A stretch of DNA of 37,449 nt from Providencia sneebia DSM 19967 (GCF_000314895.2 NZ_CM001773.1:2647405-2684853), one strand, 5' to 3'; shown: positions 1 to 7,690, counted from the first letter of the stretch. Numbers and translations: made by a program. Notes: a model not told the origin generated them from the sequence alone.

Positions 1-329
1 TTGCCTCGCAGACATAAGCACGCAATTAACAATTCCCAAAACTCTTGGGGCGTCATGTAGTTATTCGGTCTGACTGACAGTAACTTATGTAAGCGTTCAC
101 GAGTGGCTCTTTTATTTCCCCTTTCAAGTTGCTCGTAAAGCGAACAAGGCAGCATACCAACGGACTCCGCTAATACACGAACACAGCCAAATACTGCCGT
201 TAACTTCATCGCTAACTGAGCGCTTACCTTACGTCCTGAATAAGTGTCATAAGAAAGGCCGATCAGTTCACTTAAATCATGTGAGGTCATACCTTCTTTT
301 GATTTTCGAAATAGACCAGGAAAGAACAT
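1..329 (-). CDS. Phage portal protein, N-terminal part (cut by window edge)
   Basis: Reading down from the ATG at 329 gives an open frame through the window edge (109 codons). The stretch AMKLTAVFGCVRVLAESVGM followed by LPCSLYEQ is typical of the N-terminal region of HK97-type portal proteins, which form the dodecameric ring through which DNA enters the capsid. A purine-rich ribosome site (AAGGGG) lies just before the start, and the stop of the small membrane gene is two bases upstream. Position after terL fits the usual late gene order (terS, terL, portal). The rest of the protein is outside the window, so nothing can be said about its integrity. Confidence 0.85.
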   Translation of the reverse strand, partial: MFFPGLFRKSKEGMTSHDLSELIGLSYDTYSGRKVSAQLAMKLTAVFGCVRVLAESVGMLPCSLYEQLERGNKRATRERLHKLLSVRPNNYMTPQEFWELLIACLCLRG

Positions 330-331
330 AT

Positions 332-508
332 TTACCCCTTACCTATTTCTGGTTGATCCATTGATTTAGAGACCAAGTAGGACCATAAGAGACAAAGCCC
401 CCCTGCGGTGACATATCCAGCAGGTTGATAAATGAGCCAAGCGCCAAACGATAACAAGCAGGCACCCGCAATCCCAACCAACAAGGCTGCAATCATTAAA
501 AATTTCAT
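332..508 (-). CDS. Small phage membrane protein between terL and portal
   Basis: A 58-aa frame from the ATG at 508 to the TAA at 332-334. It begins with a hydrophobic segment (about residues 3-27), then has a second one (about 31-47), so it is probably a two-pass inner-membrane protein. An AAGGAAA ribosome site precedes the start, and it sits tightly between terL (10 bases) and portal (2 bases), so it belongs to the late operon. Small membrane proteins are often found at this place in HK97-like phages; the function is unknown to me. Confidence 0.7.
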   Translation of the reverse strand: MKFLMIAALLVGIAGACLLSFGAWLIYQPAGYVTAGGLCLLWSYLVSKSMDQPEIGKG

Positions 509-517
509 TGGGTTTCC

Positions 518-2254
518 TTAGAGAGAGCGTAAGCCTCGGGCAGCAATCACATCTGAGAGCGAAACTTCCTGCTCACCACCATTCACCAACAAGCGACTCA
601 TCCCCGTAAATAAAGCAACTGGACCATCAATTTTGGCTTCAGGGGTCGATTTGTTCGGGAATATATTGTCGTTTTTATCGGGTTTTACCGTAACGTTTGC
701 CATCATCCAGTTCATAACCGGATTTTGGCTGTGATGAAGTTTGCCTGCGTAAACTAGCGCTTCAATTTCTTTCATGGCTTCTGAGAGATTACGGACTGTT
801 TGCGGTACTTCGACAAGCGGAATGCCCTCTTCAGACAGGGCAAGGCTAAATTGCATTGAACTCCACGGATCAAAGCCGAGTTCTTTTAGGTTTTCGCCCT
901 CTATCCATTCCACAATTTCTTCTTTTATTTGGTTATGGTCGATGACTTCACCATCTGTCAATGTCAGGTAGCCTAAATCAGACCATTTGCGGTAAAGTTC
1001 AGCCATTTGGCGAGAGCATCGCTCAAGTCTGTCTTCAGGCAGCCAAAATTTAAAGTCGGCATGAACATGCCCGTTAGGCTCTTGCCAGACTTTGGCCGCG
1101 GCACAAATATCAATTTTATTAGCAAGGTCAACACCGACCCACATGGGGTAGGTTTTTAATTCGTGCTTGGGAGCCAGTTCGGGGGATTCATCCCATTTCA
1201 TCATATCCATCCAAGCGGATTCAGCCGTCACCCAAATATTCATGTGTTTGGTAAAAAAGTTCACCCGCGCTGAAACTTGCTCTTTGGCTTTTTTGGCGAG
1301 TCGTCGTAAATCATCCCAACGTTTGCAGATACCGAGGCCGGGATTCGCTTTTTGCCACACCGTTTCATCGAACGGATCGTCTTCTTTATCCAGCGTGTAA
1401 ATAATGCCGAAGAATGAATCGTCGTCTACCTGACCACGCAATACCTTGATAGCGTAATCCCGTAATTCATAGCAGATACCCTCTTTATTAAACCCCGCCG
1501 TGGTGATCCCAAAGAGAAGAGATTGTAAGCGTGCGCCCGTTGCGGTTTCGAGTACATCCCAAACATCACGGGTTTTGTGGGCGTGCAGTTCGTCGACAAT
1601 GCCACAATGGATATTTAGACCGTCAAGGTTGTTAGCGTCACTGGATAGCGGCTCAAATTTAGAGGCGGTTTGCTCCTGGTAAATGGCCAGTTTATTGAAA
1701 TCAAAAATCCGACCTAATGTCGATTTGCCTTGCTTCAGCATATTTTTAGCATCTTCAAACACAATACGCGCCTGATCGCGAGTCGTTGCGGCTGAGTAAA
1801 CTTCAGCGCCTCCCTCTCCGTCTGCACCTGTCATGTAAAGACCGATACCTGACGATAAAGTGGACTTGGCATTTTTACGCGCAACTTCGTTATAAGCGGT
1901 GCGAAAGCGACGCACCATCACGGGTCGCCCACTGCCATCATTACGAAGAACAATATTACCTGTCGCTTCATCCACCAATGGACGAACAAAACCAAAGATA
2001 TTAATCAGAATGAAGATATGCCAATCCATCAATTCAATGGGCTTTCCCGCTAACGCCCCTTTGACGTGAGGCACAAATTTGTAAAAGTTAAGAATGTGTT
2101 GTGCTCTTGGCTCACTGAATGTAATGCCGCGCTCTTCGCCATGCTTTAAATCATCAATAAATCGCTGACAGGCCAATTTAACCAATTCGCCAGCAATAAT
2201 TTGCCCCGCCACCACTTTTTCAGCGTAGCGTATGCCGTCTATTACTTTTGCCAT
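518..2254 (-). CDS. terL: Terminase large subunit
   Basis: 578 aa, the usual length for HK97/P27-type large terminases (Terminase_1 family). The protein couples ATP-driven DNA packaging to endonuclease cutting of the concatemer. Visible landmarks: a degenerate Walker A region around residues 123-135 (ARKNAKSTLSSG), the Walker B/DEAH-like GIVDELHAHK near residue 220, and the start of the RNase H-like nuclease fold at MWVGVDLANKIDICAAAKVW (about 370). It follows terS with a two-base gap and precedes the small membrane gene and portal. The frame is intact. Confidence 0.93.
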   Translation of the reverse strand: MAKVIDGIRYAEKVVAGQIIAGELVKLACQRFIDDLKHGEERGITFSEPRAQHILNFYKFVPHVKGALAGKPIELMDWHIFILINIFGFVRPLVDEATGNIVLRNDGSGRPVMVRRFRTAYNEVARKNAKSTLSSGIGLYMTGADGEGGAEVYSAATTRDQARIVFEDAKNMLKQGKSTLGRIFDFNKLAIYQEQTASKFEPLSSDANNLDGLNIHCGIVDELHAHKTRDVWDVLETATGARLQSLLFGITTAGFNKEGICYELRDYAIKVLRGQVDDDSFFGIIYTLDKEDDPFDETVWQKANPGLGICKRWDDLRRLAKKAKEQVSARVNFFTKHMNIWVTAESAWMDMMKWDESPELAPKHELKTYPMWVGVDLANKIDICAAAKVWQEPNGHVHADFKFWLPEDRLERCSRQMAELYRKWSDLGYLTLTDGEVIDHNQIKEEIVEWIEGENLKELGFDPWSSMQFSLALSEEGIPLVEVPQTVRNLSEAMKEIEALVYAGKLHHSQNPVMNWMMANVTVKPDKNDNIFPNKSTPEAKIDGPVALFTGMSRLLVNGGEQEVSLSDVIAARGLRSL

Positions 2255-2256
2255 GT

Positions 2257-2730
2257 TTAGTCTCGTGCTTTCAGGAATTCATCAAAAGGGTCAACGTCGT
2301 TAGGAGTGTTGATTGTCACTCTAGCGCGAGCAGATGGGGTCATGCCAAACTCACCTAGCATGGCGCGAATACGTTTCCATGCATCGGCTTTCATGGTGAC
2401 AGCCGGGTGAGCTTTTTTAATTATGTCGCCCGTCATGGAAGTCGTGTTGTAGGTATAACCTTCCTCTTCCAACACATCACAGTGGTGACGATATTCAACA
2501 TAGGCCTCAACCATGAGTTCAAGCGCTTTCGCATCCAGCTGACTCATTACCCCGAGCGCGTCCAGATCTTCAGCCATTCGCTTAAACCAATACTTCCCCT
2601 GCTTATCAAAATACTTCGGTGTTGGGGGTACCCCTGAAGGCGGTTTATGCTCTTTTTTATTGATCGGGCGCTTGGATGGGTTACCCCTCACTAACTGTAG
2701 GTGTGTCGGGGTTTTAGGCGGTCCTGCCAT
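2257..2730 (-). CDS. terS: Terminase small subunit, P27 family
   Basis: 157 aa. The opening MAGPPKTPTHLQLVRGNPSK and the proline/lysine-rich segment after it are typical of the P27-family small terminase, which recognises the packaging site and loads TerL. The start at 2730 has a strong ribosome site (AGGAGG, 2741-2746 on the complement). Directly upstream is a GC/AT-mosaic non-coding stretch that probably contains cos. Frame intact, in series with terL. Confidence 0.92.
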   Translation of the reverse strand: MAGPPKTPTHLQLVRGNPSKRPINKKEHKPPSGVPPTPKYFDKQGKYWFKRMAEDLDALGVMSQLDAKALELMVEAYVEYRHHCDVLEEEGYTYNTTSMTGDIIKKAHPAVTMKADAWKRIRAMLGEFGMTPSARARVTINTPNDVDPFDEFLKARD

Positions 2731-2889
2731 AATAGAATCCTCCTATTAATTGTTGCTTGGGGAACCCAAAAAAAAGTTTTCTAACCTGCGGCGATATAGA
2801 AATAGGTAAGGCGGCGGTACTTTAGGGCGAGAGTGGTAGGGATTTGACCCGCCCCCCCTAATGAGAGCACGCTCTGATGTTGAATATTT
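2731..2889. other. Probable cos/packaging region
   Basis: Non-coding stretch between the HNH/65-aa genes and terS. In HK97-like 3'-overhang phages the cohesive-end site lies exactly here, with the HNH gene at the right genome end and terS at the left end. On the complement a G7 run followed by CGGGTCAAATCCCTACCAC (2835-2860) resembles the cos-flanking DNA I recall from such phages. The exact nick positions cannot be read from sequence alone. Confidence 0.5.
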
Positions 2890-3087
2890 CTAGCCTTGCC
2901 CCAAATTACCTTTCATTTGCTGCTCTGCACCGATATAACCAACAGCAAGCAAAGCTTCACCATCAGGATAATCAGAAAGAAGTTTCTTTATCTCTGCAAT
3001 GCAATATTCAACCTTTGTTTTGCTCTGCTCTGGTAGTTCGGCAACCAGCCCTTTAAACATCAGTAATGTTTGTTCGTCTTGTGTCAT
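2890..3087 (-). CDS. Small phage protein next to HNH gene
   Basis: 65 aa, mostly charged and helical, with no membrane segment or Cys cluster. Its ATG overlaps the HNH stop codon (ATGA at 3084-3087), indicating translational coupling in the late operon. Small proteins of this kind commonly sit between the HNH nuclease and the cos site; I do not know a function. Confidence 0.65.
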   Translation of the reverse strand: MTQDEQTLLMFKGLVAELPEQSKTKVEYCIAEIKKLLSDYPDGEALLAVGYIGAEQQMKGNLGQG

Positions 3088-3434
3088 TTTATTCTCTCCT
3101 TAGCTGTCTTGCTTCTGTGGCAAGGCCAGCATAGCGATTGAAGGTTTCTATCATCATCGGTACCCCCATGAGTCTTGGGTATGATGTGGTCGACGGTTTT
3201 AGCTTCTGTTGCTCGACTTAACTTAATGCAGTCTTGGCAGAGATGCTTATCACGTCGAAGTATGCGATCACGTATCTTATCCCACTTAGAGCCATAGCCC
3301 CGCTCATGCCTGCTCTTGCCTTGCTGGTGGGTTTCCCAGCCTAAGTTTTGATGTTCGGAGCAATAGCCATTGCGCTCTGTCGTTGTCTTACTACAACCAT
3401 GCTTGCGACATGCGCGAGGGATGCGGGGCGGCAT
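3084..3434 (-). CDS. HNH endonuclease (HK97 gp74 type)
   Basis: 116 aa. The N-terminal half carries Cys/His pairs (CRKHGCSK, GYCSEH) that look zinc-binding. The C-terminal HNH motif reads VDHIIPKTHGGTDDDRNL followed by CWPCH, supplying the catalytic His and the metal-binding residues. In HK97-like phages such nucleases work with TerL to allow specific cos cleavage and head maturation. Position next to cos and terS supports that role. Confidence 0.9.
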   Translation of the reverse strand: MPPRIPRACRKHGCSKTTTERNGYCSEHQNLGWETHQQGKSRHERGYGSKWDKIRDRILRRDKHLCQDCIKLSRATEAKTVDHIIPKTHGGTDDDRNLQSLCWPCHRSKTAKERIK

Positions 3435-3438
3435 ATCA

Positions 3439-4125
3439 TCACCACCCCGATCTTGCTTGCGCTATCTCTTCACGCAATGCATTCATTGATGTAGCCATTG
3501 TGCTATTTATATCCGCAATGCTTGAATCAAGCGCGCTAACTCTTGCGGATAGCATATCTACTTCACTAGCCGAGGCGAGTCGTGTGCTCGTTATCTGTGA
3601 TTGTAACTCACTAAATCGCTGGTCAATTTCCCGTCTGAGTTCTTCGTAATTGGTTTGGTGTTTTTCAATCAACGCTGCTGCTTTAACATTGTCCAGTACA
3701 GATTCAGCTGATGCCTGTATTTCATCGCTAACTATAACGCCGCTAAATTTGGCTTCCCCTCTTTCAAAATCTAACTCAGCTATAGCAGATTGTTGTTCTG
3801 GTTTATCATTAATGCCTGTGGTTATTTCAAGCTTTGCTTGTTTTGCTCCTTCTTCAGCACCTTTCTTTGCAGCCTTGCGTATTGTTTCGCCTAAATCACA
3901 TTTTTGAATGAATGCTTCATTAATAAGCGTAGCGCCGAGAGACATTCCAAAAACTGGCTCTAAGCATCCTTTAGGTTTGAATACGCTAATATCAGCTGCA
4001 AACCCTCCACTGGCTGGCTTCTTCATTCCTGTACTGACAAGCAGACCATTAATACGTTTGAGTTGAGCTTCGACTTTATCTAAGTCTGTTGTATCGACTG
4101 ATATCTTTAATGTGAGTTCTGACAT
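3439..4125 (-). CDS. Phage protein with long C-terminal coiled coil
   Basis: 228 aa from the ATG at 4125, chosen over an ATG nine codons upstream because GTGGAGAAAG lies at good ribosome-site distance. The N-terminus (SELTLKISVDTTDLDKVEAQ) has the feel of tail-assembly or tape-measure-like helices. The segment about 90-110 is Ala/Lys-rich. Residues about 150-225 form a predicted coiled coil with Leu/Ile heptads. I do not recognise the family. It lies at the end of the late region before HNH, behind a rho-independent terminator at 4143-4170, so it may have partly separate transcription. Confidence 0.65.
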   Translation of the reverse strand: MSELTLKISVDTTDLDKVEAQLKRINGLLVSTGMKKPASGGFAADISVFKPKGCLEPVFGMSLGATLINEAFIQKCDLGETIRKAAKKGAEEGAKQAKLEITTGINDKPEQQSAIAELDFERGEAKFSGVIVSDEIQASAESVLDNVKAAALIEKHQTNYEELRREIDQRFSELQSQITSTRLASASEVDMLSARVSALDSSIADINSTMATSMNALREEIAQARSGW

Positions 4126-4142
4126 AACTTTCTCCACAAATG

Positions 4143-4170
4143 AAAAAGCCACCAGTGATTAACTGATGGC
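4143..4170 (-). terminator. Rho-independent terminator after the lysis module
   Basis: On the complement GCCATCAGT, a short loop and ACTGGTGGC (4148-4170) form a stem with one G-T pair, followed by five T residues (4143-4147). It would stop lysis-gene transcripts before the 228-aa gene unless they are antiterminated. Confidence 0.7.
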
Positions 4171-4465
4171 TATTGGAATATTATTCTGGGTCTATTTATA
4201 TAACTCTCGTGAATCCTGAGACTATGAACACTGAATACTTATATAAAACTCTATCAATGCTACTCAATGAATAGCATTTGTAGAATTAAATAAAATTATG
4301 TCTCTCCATAAGTCACGCCGTTTCTTCTCCGATAGCTGACGTTGCTAGCATGCAATAAGTGAATGCCGGATTCATTGTTTTTGATTCTCAATATGCGCTA
4401 CCGAGTTAAGGATCTGGGTCACAGCTAACACATGAGACAGCGACAATGCCGCGCTTCGCTCACAA
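4171..4465. other. Non-coding gap after lysis module
   Basis: No convincing frame on either strand. It contains a small inverted repeat (AATGCTA / TAGCATT, 4256-4278). I looked for a tRNA on the complement at about 4370-4450 and could not build a cloverleaf. Confidence 0.4.
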
Positions 4466-4884
4466 TTACTTAATCAGTGATGCTGCGTATTCAATTAGGT
4501 ATAACTTTGGGGCTAAAAGTATCTTCAGCCACATAGAAAACCCGCCAATCGAAATAACAGCACCGAAAAACAAAATTAACGCTGGGAATATCGTTCTGGA
4601 AAAGTCATACATAGTAGAGTTGATGTTGTATTTTTTTCTCCATCATGATATGTCCATATAGCACCGTTAGATTTAGCCCTCTTAGCCCATATCGGCATAA
4701 AGATAGCTAGTGCAATAAGCACCACTCCGACAACAGACCAGATAATGCCCATTGTCATTTTCCACGCTAGTAATTGATGAATCACATCTGGTAAATTGGC
4801 GTGACTAAATGCAACTGTTGAATCAATGCCGTTTGATGCTTTTTCCAATAAATCAGTAAGCGCCTTTGAAACCTGTTCATTCAT
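4466..4884 (-). pseudogene. Frameshifted phage membrane protein after Rz
   Basis: The reading frame begins at ATG 4884, overlapping the Rz stop (ATGA). It has one clear membrane segment (about residues 45-65). It then runs into an A7 run (4630-4636), after which the frame stops early at 4576. The minus-one frame continues without a break as YNINSTMYDF, another hydrophobic segment, and ends LAPKLYLIEYAASLIK at 4466. That C-terminal signature is, from memory, conserved in a family of phage lysis-region membrane proteins, so both halves belong to one gene. One missing A (A8 to A7) would explain the break. The run A AAA AAT is also a possible minus-one slippery site. Function unknown. Confidence 0.7.
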
Positions 4885-5330
4885 CGTAAACACTCCGTTC
4901 TAATGTAATCCTGCAAATACAAAGTTTGCTTTTCGTTCTCAGCCATCATTTCTCTGAGACGCCAATAATCTTGTTCAGCTGCTTCACTAAGTCGTGCGGA
5001 ACTTTCATTGCTTCCGCTTTCGGATGTACTCGCTTCGGACTTTGGACACTCGGCTTTGACCCGCAAGCGCTTAGTGCCATTGATAACATCAATACGTAAC
5101 TGGTCAATTTCAGCTTTTGCATTTGTGAGTTCCGTTGTGTGTTTGGTGTCGAGTTCGTGAAGGGCGTTAATGCGCTTTTCGTAGTCGGCAGTGATGGCTA
5201 CTTACTCACTAAATTTATCTTTCAAGTGCTTATAGTTATCTTTTAGTTTTTCATGATTATCAATCACCCAATTAAGCCAAAATACTAGAGCGACGCAAAT
5301 AGCCACCAACCCCTTAGTTGACATGGTCAT
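4881..5330 (-). pseudogene. Rz-type spanin gene with an internal stop codon
   Basis: From ATG 5330 (overlapping the rha stop as TAATG) a membrane anchor is encoded (GLVAICVALVFWLNWVI), then a coiled coil, then TAA as codon 43 (5202-5204). The same frame continues to 4881 with typical Rz features: a long heptad region and a C-terminal YWRLREMMAENEKQTLYLQD followed by YIRTECLR. A single C-to-T change (CAA to TAA) explains the stop. The intact protein would be 149 aa, normal for the inner-membrane subunit of the Rz/Rz1 spanin that joins inner and outer membranes at lysis. As written, only a 42-aa anchor fragment would be made unless the stop is read through. Confidence 0.8.
4946..5122 (-). CDS. 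Rz1 outer-membrane spanin lipoprotein, embedded in Rz
   Basis: A 58-aa frame nested in the plus-one frame of the Rz gene. It starts MQKLKLTSYVLMLSMALSAC: basic N-terminus, hydrophobic core, and a lipobox LSAC with the lipidated Cys at residue 20. Mature Rz1 would be about 39 aa with prolines, as usual for this periplasmic lipoprotein that pairs with Rz. The frame is intact even though the Rz frame around it carries a stop upstream of the Rz1 start. ORF callers miss it because of its size and nesting. Confidence 0.85.
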   Translation of the reverse strand: MQKLKLTSYVLMLSMALSACGSKPSVQSPKRVHPKAEAMKVPHDLVKQLNKIIGVSEK

Positions 5331-6019
5331 TATTCATTTAACCTCACCTGCTCTTCCATTAATGGTTTATGGAAGTTTTTATTAAAAATACCTTGTAGCG
5401 ACTCTTTTCGCTGGTAATAATCCCAACCCATTGAAATAAATACCGTATTGGCACGCTGTAGCTCAGTAATCGCTTTAATTTGCCACTTAGTCAGATAATC
5501 ACGGAGTGCCTCATCTTTACCTATCTCATTTTCTTTTTTGAACTTAGCTGATTTTTTACCGAGGACAATACCGTTTATTAAATCGGCTTCAGTGCTGTAG
5601 TGAAAATATTGAGTCTCCTTACCTTCTTGCTGGCGAGTTTCTTTTAGCGCGTCTGACATTGGGCGATACTCCACTCTAGCAATGTCACGCTGTCGCTGGA
5701 TCTCTTCTTCTTTCTTTGCTCTTTCACGAAACTGAATGAAGCTATCAACCAATCGAACTTGTCCATCTTTTGCTTTTTCGCCGCCAATAAATGGCATTGC
5801 AATTAGAAAACCGCGTTCAGTTAATTCAATACATGGCTGTTCTTTCTTTTGTTTATTAAAATAAGACGACTCCTTGAAATCAAGGAGTCCTAAATGACCA
5901 CTTTCTATCAATGAACGAATGCTTTGAAGAACATTGTCATGCCTTCTTCCAAACTCATTTGCAATAGTCACTGTTGTGACTACAGGTTGTTTTCCTGATT
6001 TTTTTATTAATTGTTTCAT
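5330..6019 (-). CDS. rha: Rha family phage regulatory protein
   Basis: 229 aa. The N-terminal region fits the pRha domain: VTIANEFGRRHDNVLQSIRS is its usual helical motif, followed by FKESSYFNKQKKEQPCIELT and a GFLIAMPFIGGEKA-like segment. Residues 100-135 are charged and helical. The C-terminal half (about 140-229) resembles a second ORF6N/KilA-C-like domain. Rha of phages P22 and phi80 affects growth in certain host backgrounds, and its biochemical role is not settled. Location inside the lysis module, between endolysin and Rz, is unusual, since rha is commonly found among regulatory genes. The terminator at 6168-6196 lies between it and the endolysin gene. Confidence 0.82.
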   Translation of the reverse strand: MKQLIKKSGKQPVVTTVTIANEFGRRHDNVLQSIRSLIESGHLGLLDFKESSYFNKQKKEQPCIELTERGFLIAMPFIGGEKAKDGQVRLVDSFIQFRERAKKEEEIQRQRDIARVEYRPMSDALKETRQQEGKETQYFHYSTEADLINGIVLGKKSAKFKKENEIGKDEALRDYLTKWQIKAITELQRANTVFISMGWDYYQRKESLQGIFNKNFHKPLMEEQVRLNE

Positions 6020-6167
6020 GGTGTCTACCTATTTAGTAATGAACCCTTGCCGAAATAGGAAATCAGCCCATCGAAGCGACACCAGCTATAACTGATCCCC
6101 TCAAAGGCTCATTACCTAAATATTGGCTCGATGTGATTTGCACTTTCGGTGTGCATAAAACGCAGAG

Positions 6168-6196
6168 ATAAAAAAGGCCTCGCGATTGCGAAGCCT
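6168..6196 (-). terminator. Rho-independent terminator after endolysin
   Basis: On the complement AGGCTTCGC, a short loop and GCGAGGCCT pair with one mismatch (6175-6196), followed by about six T residues. It ends the holin-endolysin transcript before rha. Confidence 0.75.
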
Positions 6197-6214
6197 GTCG
6201 GTTAAATCATTTAG

Positions 6215-6607
6215 TTAAGTGGGGATCTCAATATGTGGGCAATCAATGAACTTGGTTTCGATTGGTAGCGATGGGTCACTCTTCCAGTTAATGCCGAAGC
6301 GTAATTTAATACCTAACTCATCAGCAGCCTGTTTAACCGCTTTCAATAGAGGTTTGAACTCGTCAACCTGCCACTTTGTATTCACAGGGATGATATCCAC
6401 TGCATGACCGGTTAAGTGGCGACTGTGCATTGTCTGTGATTTCTTTTGTGCAACCAGTTGCTTTTGTCGCTCCTGAGTTCGCAGGCCTTCAATAACGATG
6501 AAATCGACAGGGGTTATTTCCAAAGTACGACGAATAACTTTAACTAAATCAGGATGGACGCCCTTAAGATTATTTTCGCTTCGCTGGCTGAATTTAAAGC
6601 TAGTCAT
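6215..6607 (-). CDS. Phage endolysin, M15 peptidase (L-alanyl-D-glutamate type)
   Basis: 130 aa from ATG 6607, chosen because GGAGC lies 6-7 bases before it; the start overlaps the holin stop by eight bases. The motif SRHLTGHAVDI gives the S-x-H-x6-D pattern of M15 zinc peptidases (His64, Asp71), and CPHIEI near the end supplies the third ligand (His125). The enzyme would cut peptide cross-bridges of peptidoglycan after the holin opens the membrane. There is no signal peptide, so it depends on the holin. Length is normal for the family. Confidence 0.9.
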   Translation of the reverse strand: MTSFKFSQRSENNLKGVHPDLVKVIRRTLEITPVDFIVIEGLRTQERQKQLVAQKKSQTMHSRHLTGHAVDIIPVNTKWQVDEFKPLLKAVKQAADELGIKLRFGINWKSDPSLPIETKFIDCPHIEIPT

Positions 6608-6959
6608 TTTTTGCTCCAAAACGATTTTTAATGATCTGTATGACCGCCTCTAACAGCGCATACAGCTTCTTAGTCCCAAGAAAACCAATCATGACACCAC
6701 AGAATTCAGCTAAGACTGACCACGCCTCAGCATCACCGCTTCGAGAAAGCCACCAGTCAATCAGCCTAATTGTGCCTACGCTGAGTAAGCCGCACATAAT
6801 GGCTTCACCTAATGATTGCTTCCAGTGAGAACCTTCTCGACGTTCGCGGATATAAGCAATTGCAGTGGCAAATGAGAATCCACCGAGGAGTGGGAGAATG
6901 TTTTGCAGCCAGCGCAGTATTTGCTCCCACCATTCAATTTTATCTGGCATACGTTTCAT
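6600..6959 (-). CDS. Phage holin, lambda-family-like
   Basis: 119 aa from ATG 6959, which follows GGGGAGG at ideal distance; the GTG two codons earlier is less likely. It opens MKRMPDKIEWWEQ, as many lambda-family holins open with a MPDK-like motif. Hydrophobic segments lie at about residues 20-36, 53-70 and 80-102. A charged C-terminus (KNRFGAKND) follows, as expected for a pore-forming holin with a cytoplasmic tail. It is directly coupled to the endolysin gene. Confidence 0.78.
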   Translation of the reverse strand: MKRMPDKIEWWEQILRWLQNILPLLGGFSFATAIAYIRERREGSHWKQSLGEAIMCGLLSVGTIRLIDWWLSRSGDAEAWSVLAEFCGVMIGFLGTKKLYALLEAVIQIIKNRFGAKND

Positions 6960-7060
6960 ACCCACCTCCCCTTAGGAGGAATTTAGTTAATAGAAAGCCA
7001 CCAGCAGGTAGCCGGATTTAGATTAATGAACTTAATGAATGTTTGAGTTAAGTTAGAAGG

Positions 7061-7105
7061 TCAGCCCTATGTGACTTACCGAAGGGATGGCTGATTAACT
7101 TCGGT
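7061..7105 (+). promoter_or_regulatory. Pseudoknot-like leader before the 75-aa gene
   Basis: Two complementary pairs interleave: TCAGCC (7061-7066) with GGCTGA (7089-7094), and ACCGAAG (7078-7084) with CTTCGGT (7099-7105). This order allows an H-type pseudoknot or two exclusive hairpins. The second stem ends two bases before the ribosome site GAGGA (7108-7112). It could therefore control translation of the following gene. Confidence 0.5.
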
Positions 7106-7117
7106 GTGAGGAAATAT

Positions 7118-7345
7118 ATGTCTCATATACCTTTAGATTCGCTCCCTCTCCTGAGAAGAATTGAAGCGTTGGAATCTGCATTGAACATAACTTTAGCTAG
7201 TCTATCAGTGTTAACACCCGATATAAGGGATTGCGTGATAGCTAATTTAGATGAGTACGCATCAACTCATCAGGACTATGGGATTAAAAAGGCACATAAA
7301 GAACTTTCTGATAAAATAAAAAATTTAAAGATTGAGCGTATTTAA
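7118..7345 (+). CDS. 75-aa protein on the opposite strand inside the lysis region
   Basis: ATG 7118 has a clear ribosome site (GAGGA, five bases before), better than the GTG at 7106. The product MSHIPLDSLPLLRRIEALES... is soluble, helical and ends with a lysine-rich tail; no known motif seen. It is the only plus-strand gene among minus-strand late genes, and its stop overlaps the stop of the convergent 57-aa gene (shared TTAA at 7342-7345). This looks like a moron: a gene added to the prophage with its own control. The structured leader at 7061-7105 supports separate regulation. I cannot assign a function. Confidence 0.6.
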   Translation: MSHIPLDSLPLLRRIEALESALNITLASLSVLTPDIRDCVIANLDEYASTHQDYGIKKAHKELSDKIKNLKIERI

Positions 7346-7515
7346 GCCCCTTGAGTTTTTATTTTTATCTTAGTCATTGCTCCAGACCCTAATTCACAGC
7401 TCATTGCCGCTTGTATGCCAGTGAGCTGTTTTTCTAATTCTGCAATCTTAGCATTTTGCTGTGTGACTTGCGCTGATAATGCAGCAACTGCCTGTTCTAA
7501 ATATTGATTGCCCAT
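7342..7515 (-). CDS. 57-aa phage coiled-coil protein
   Basis: ATG 7515 follows the ribosome site AGAGAGG. The first 35 residues (MGNQYLEQAVAALSAQVTQQ and on to AELEKQL) have Leu/Ala heptads typical of a short coiled coil. It is the first gene of the late operon downstream of the terminator region and just upstream of holin. Similar short proteins occur at the start of lysis modules in related phages; role unknown. Confidence 0.6.
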   Translation of the reverse strand: MGNQYLEQAVAALSAQVTQQNAKIAELEKQLTGIQAAMSCELGSGAMTKIKIKTQGA

Positions 7516-7664
7516 AACTACCTCTCTTATTTAATAGAAAATGCACTAATGCGTTAAGTTGAATTGCTATGCGTTAAGTTAGCTTGATGTATATATGAAA
7601 AAGCATTTTCTCGGCGCTGGCAAAATGGTGACCATTTCGGTGATACCAACAAAATGGTAGAAAC

Positions 7665-7690
7665 AAAAAAGGCCACGCAATGCGCAGCCC
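7665..7690 (-). terminator. Rho-independent terminator in the late leader (tR'-like)
   Basis: On the complement GGCTGCGC-ATT-GCGTGGCC (7671-7689) is an eight-pair stem with two wobble pairs, followed by six T residues (7665-7670). Placed between Q and the lysis genes, it is the likely target of Q antitermination. Confidence 0.7.

Noticed and set aside
4370..4450. Possible tRNA on the complement
   Set aside because: A few tRNA-like words occur but no acceptor stem or T-arm can be formed.
4446..4661. 71-aa plus-strand frame
   Set aside because: It is the complement of the C-terminal part of the frameshifted lysis-region membrane gene, and has no ribosome site.
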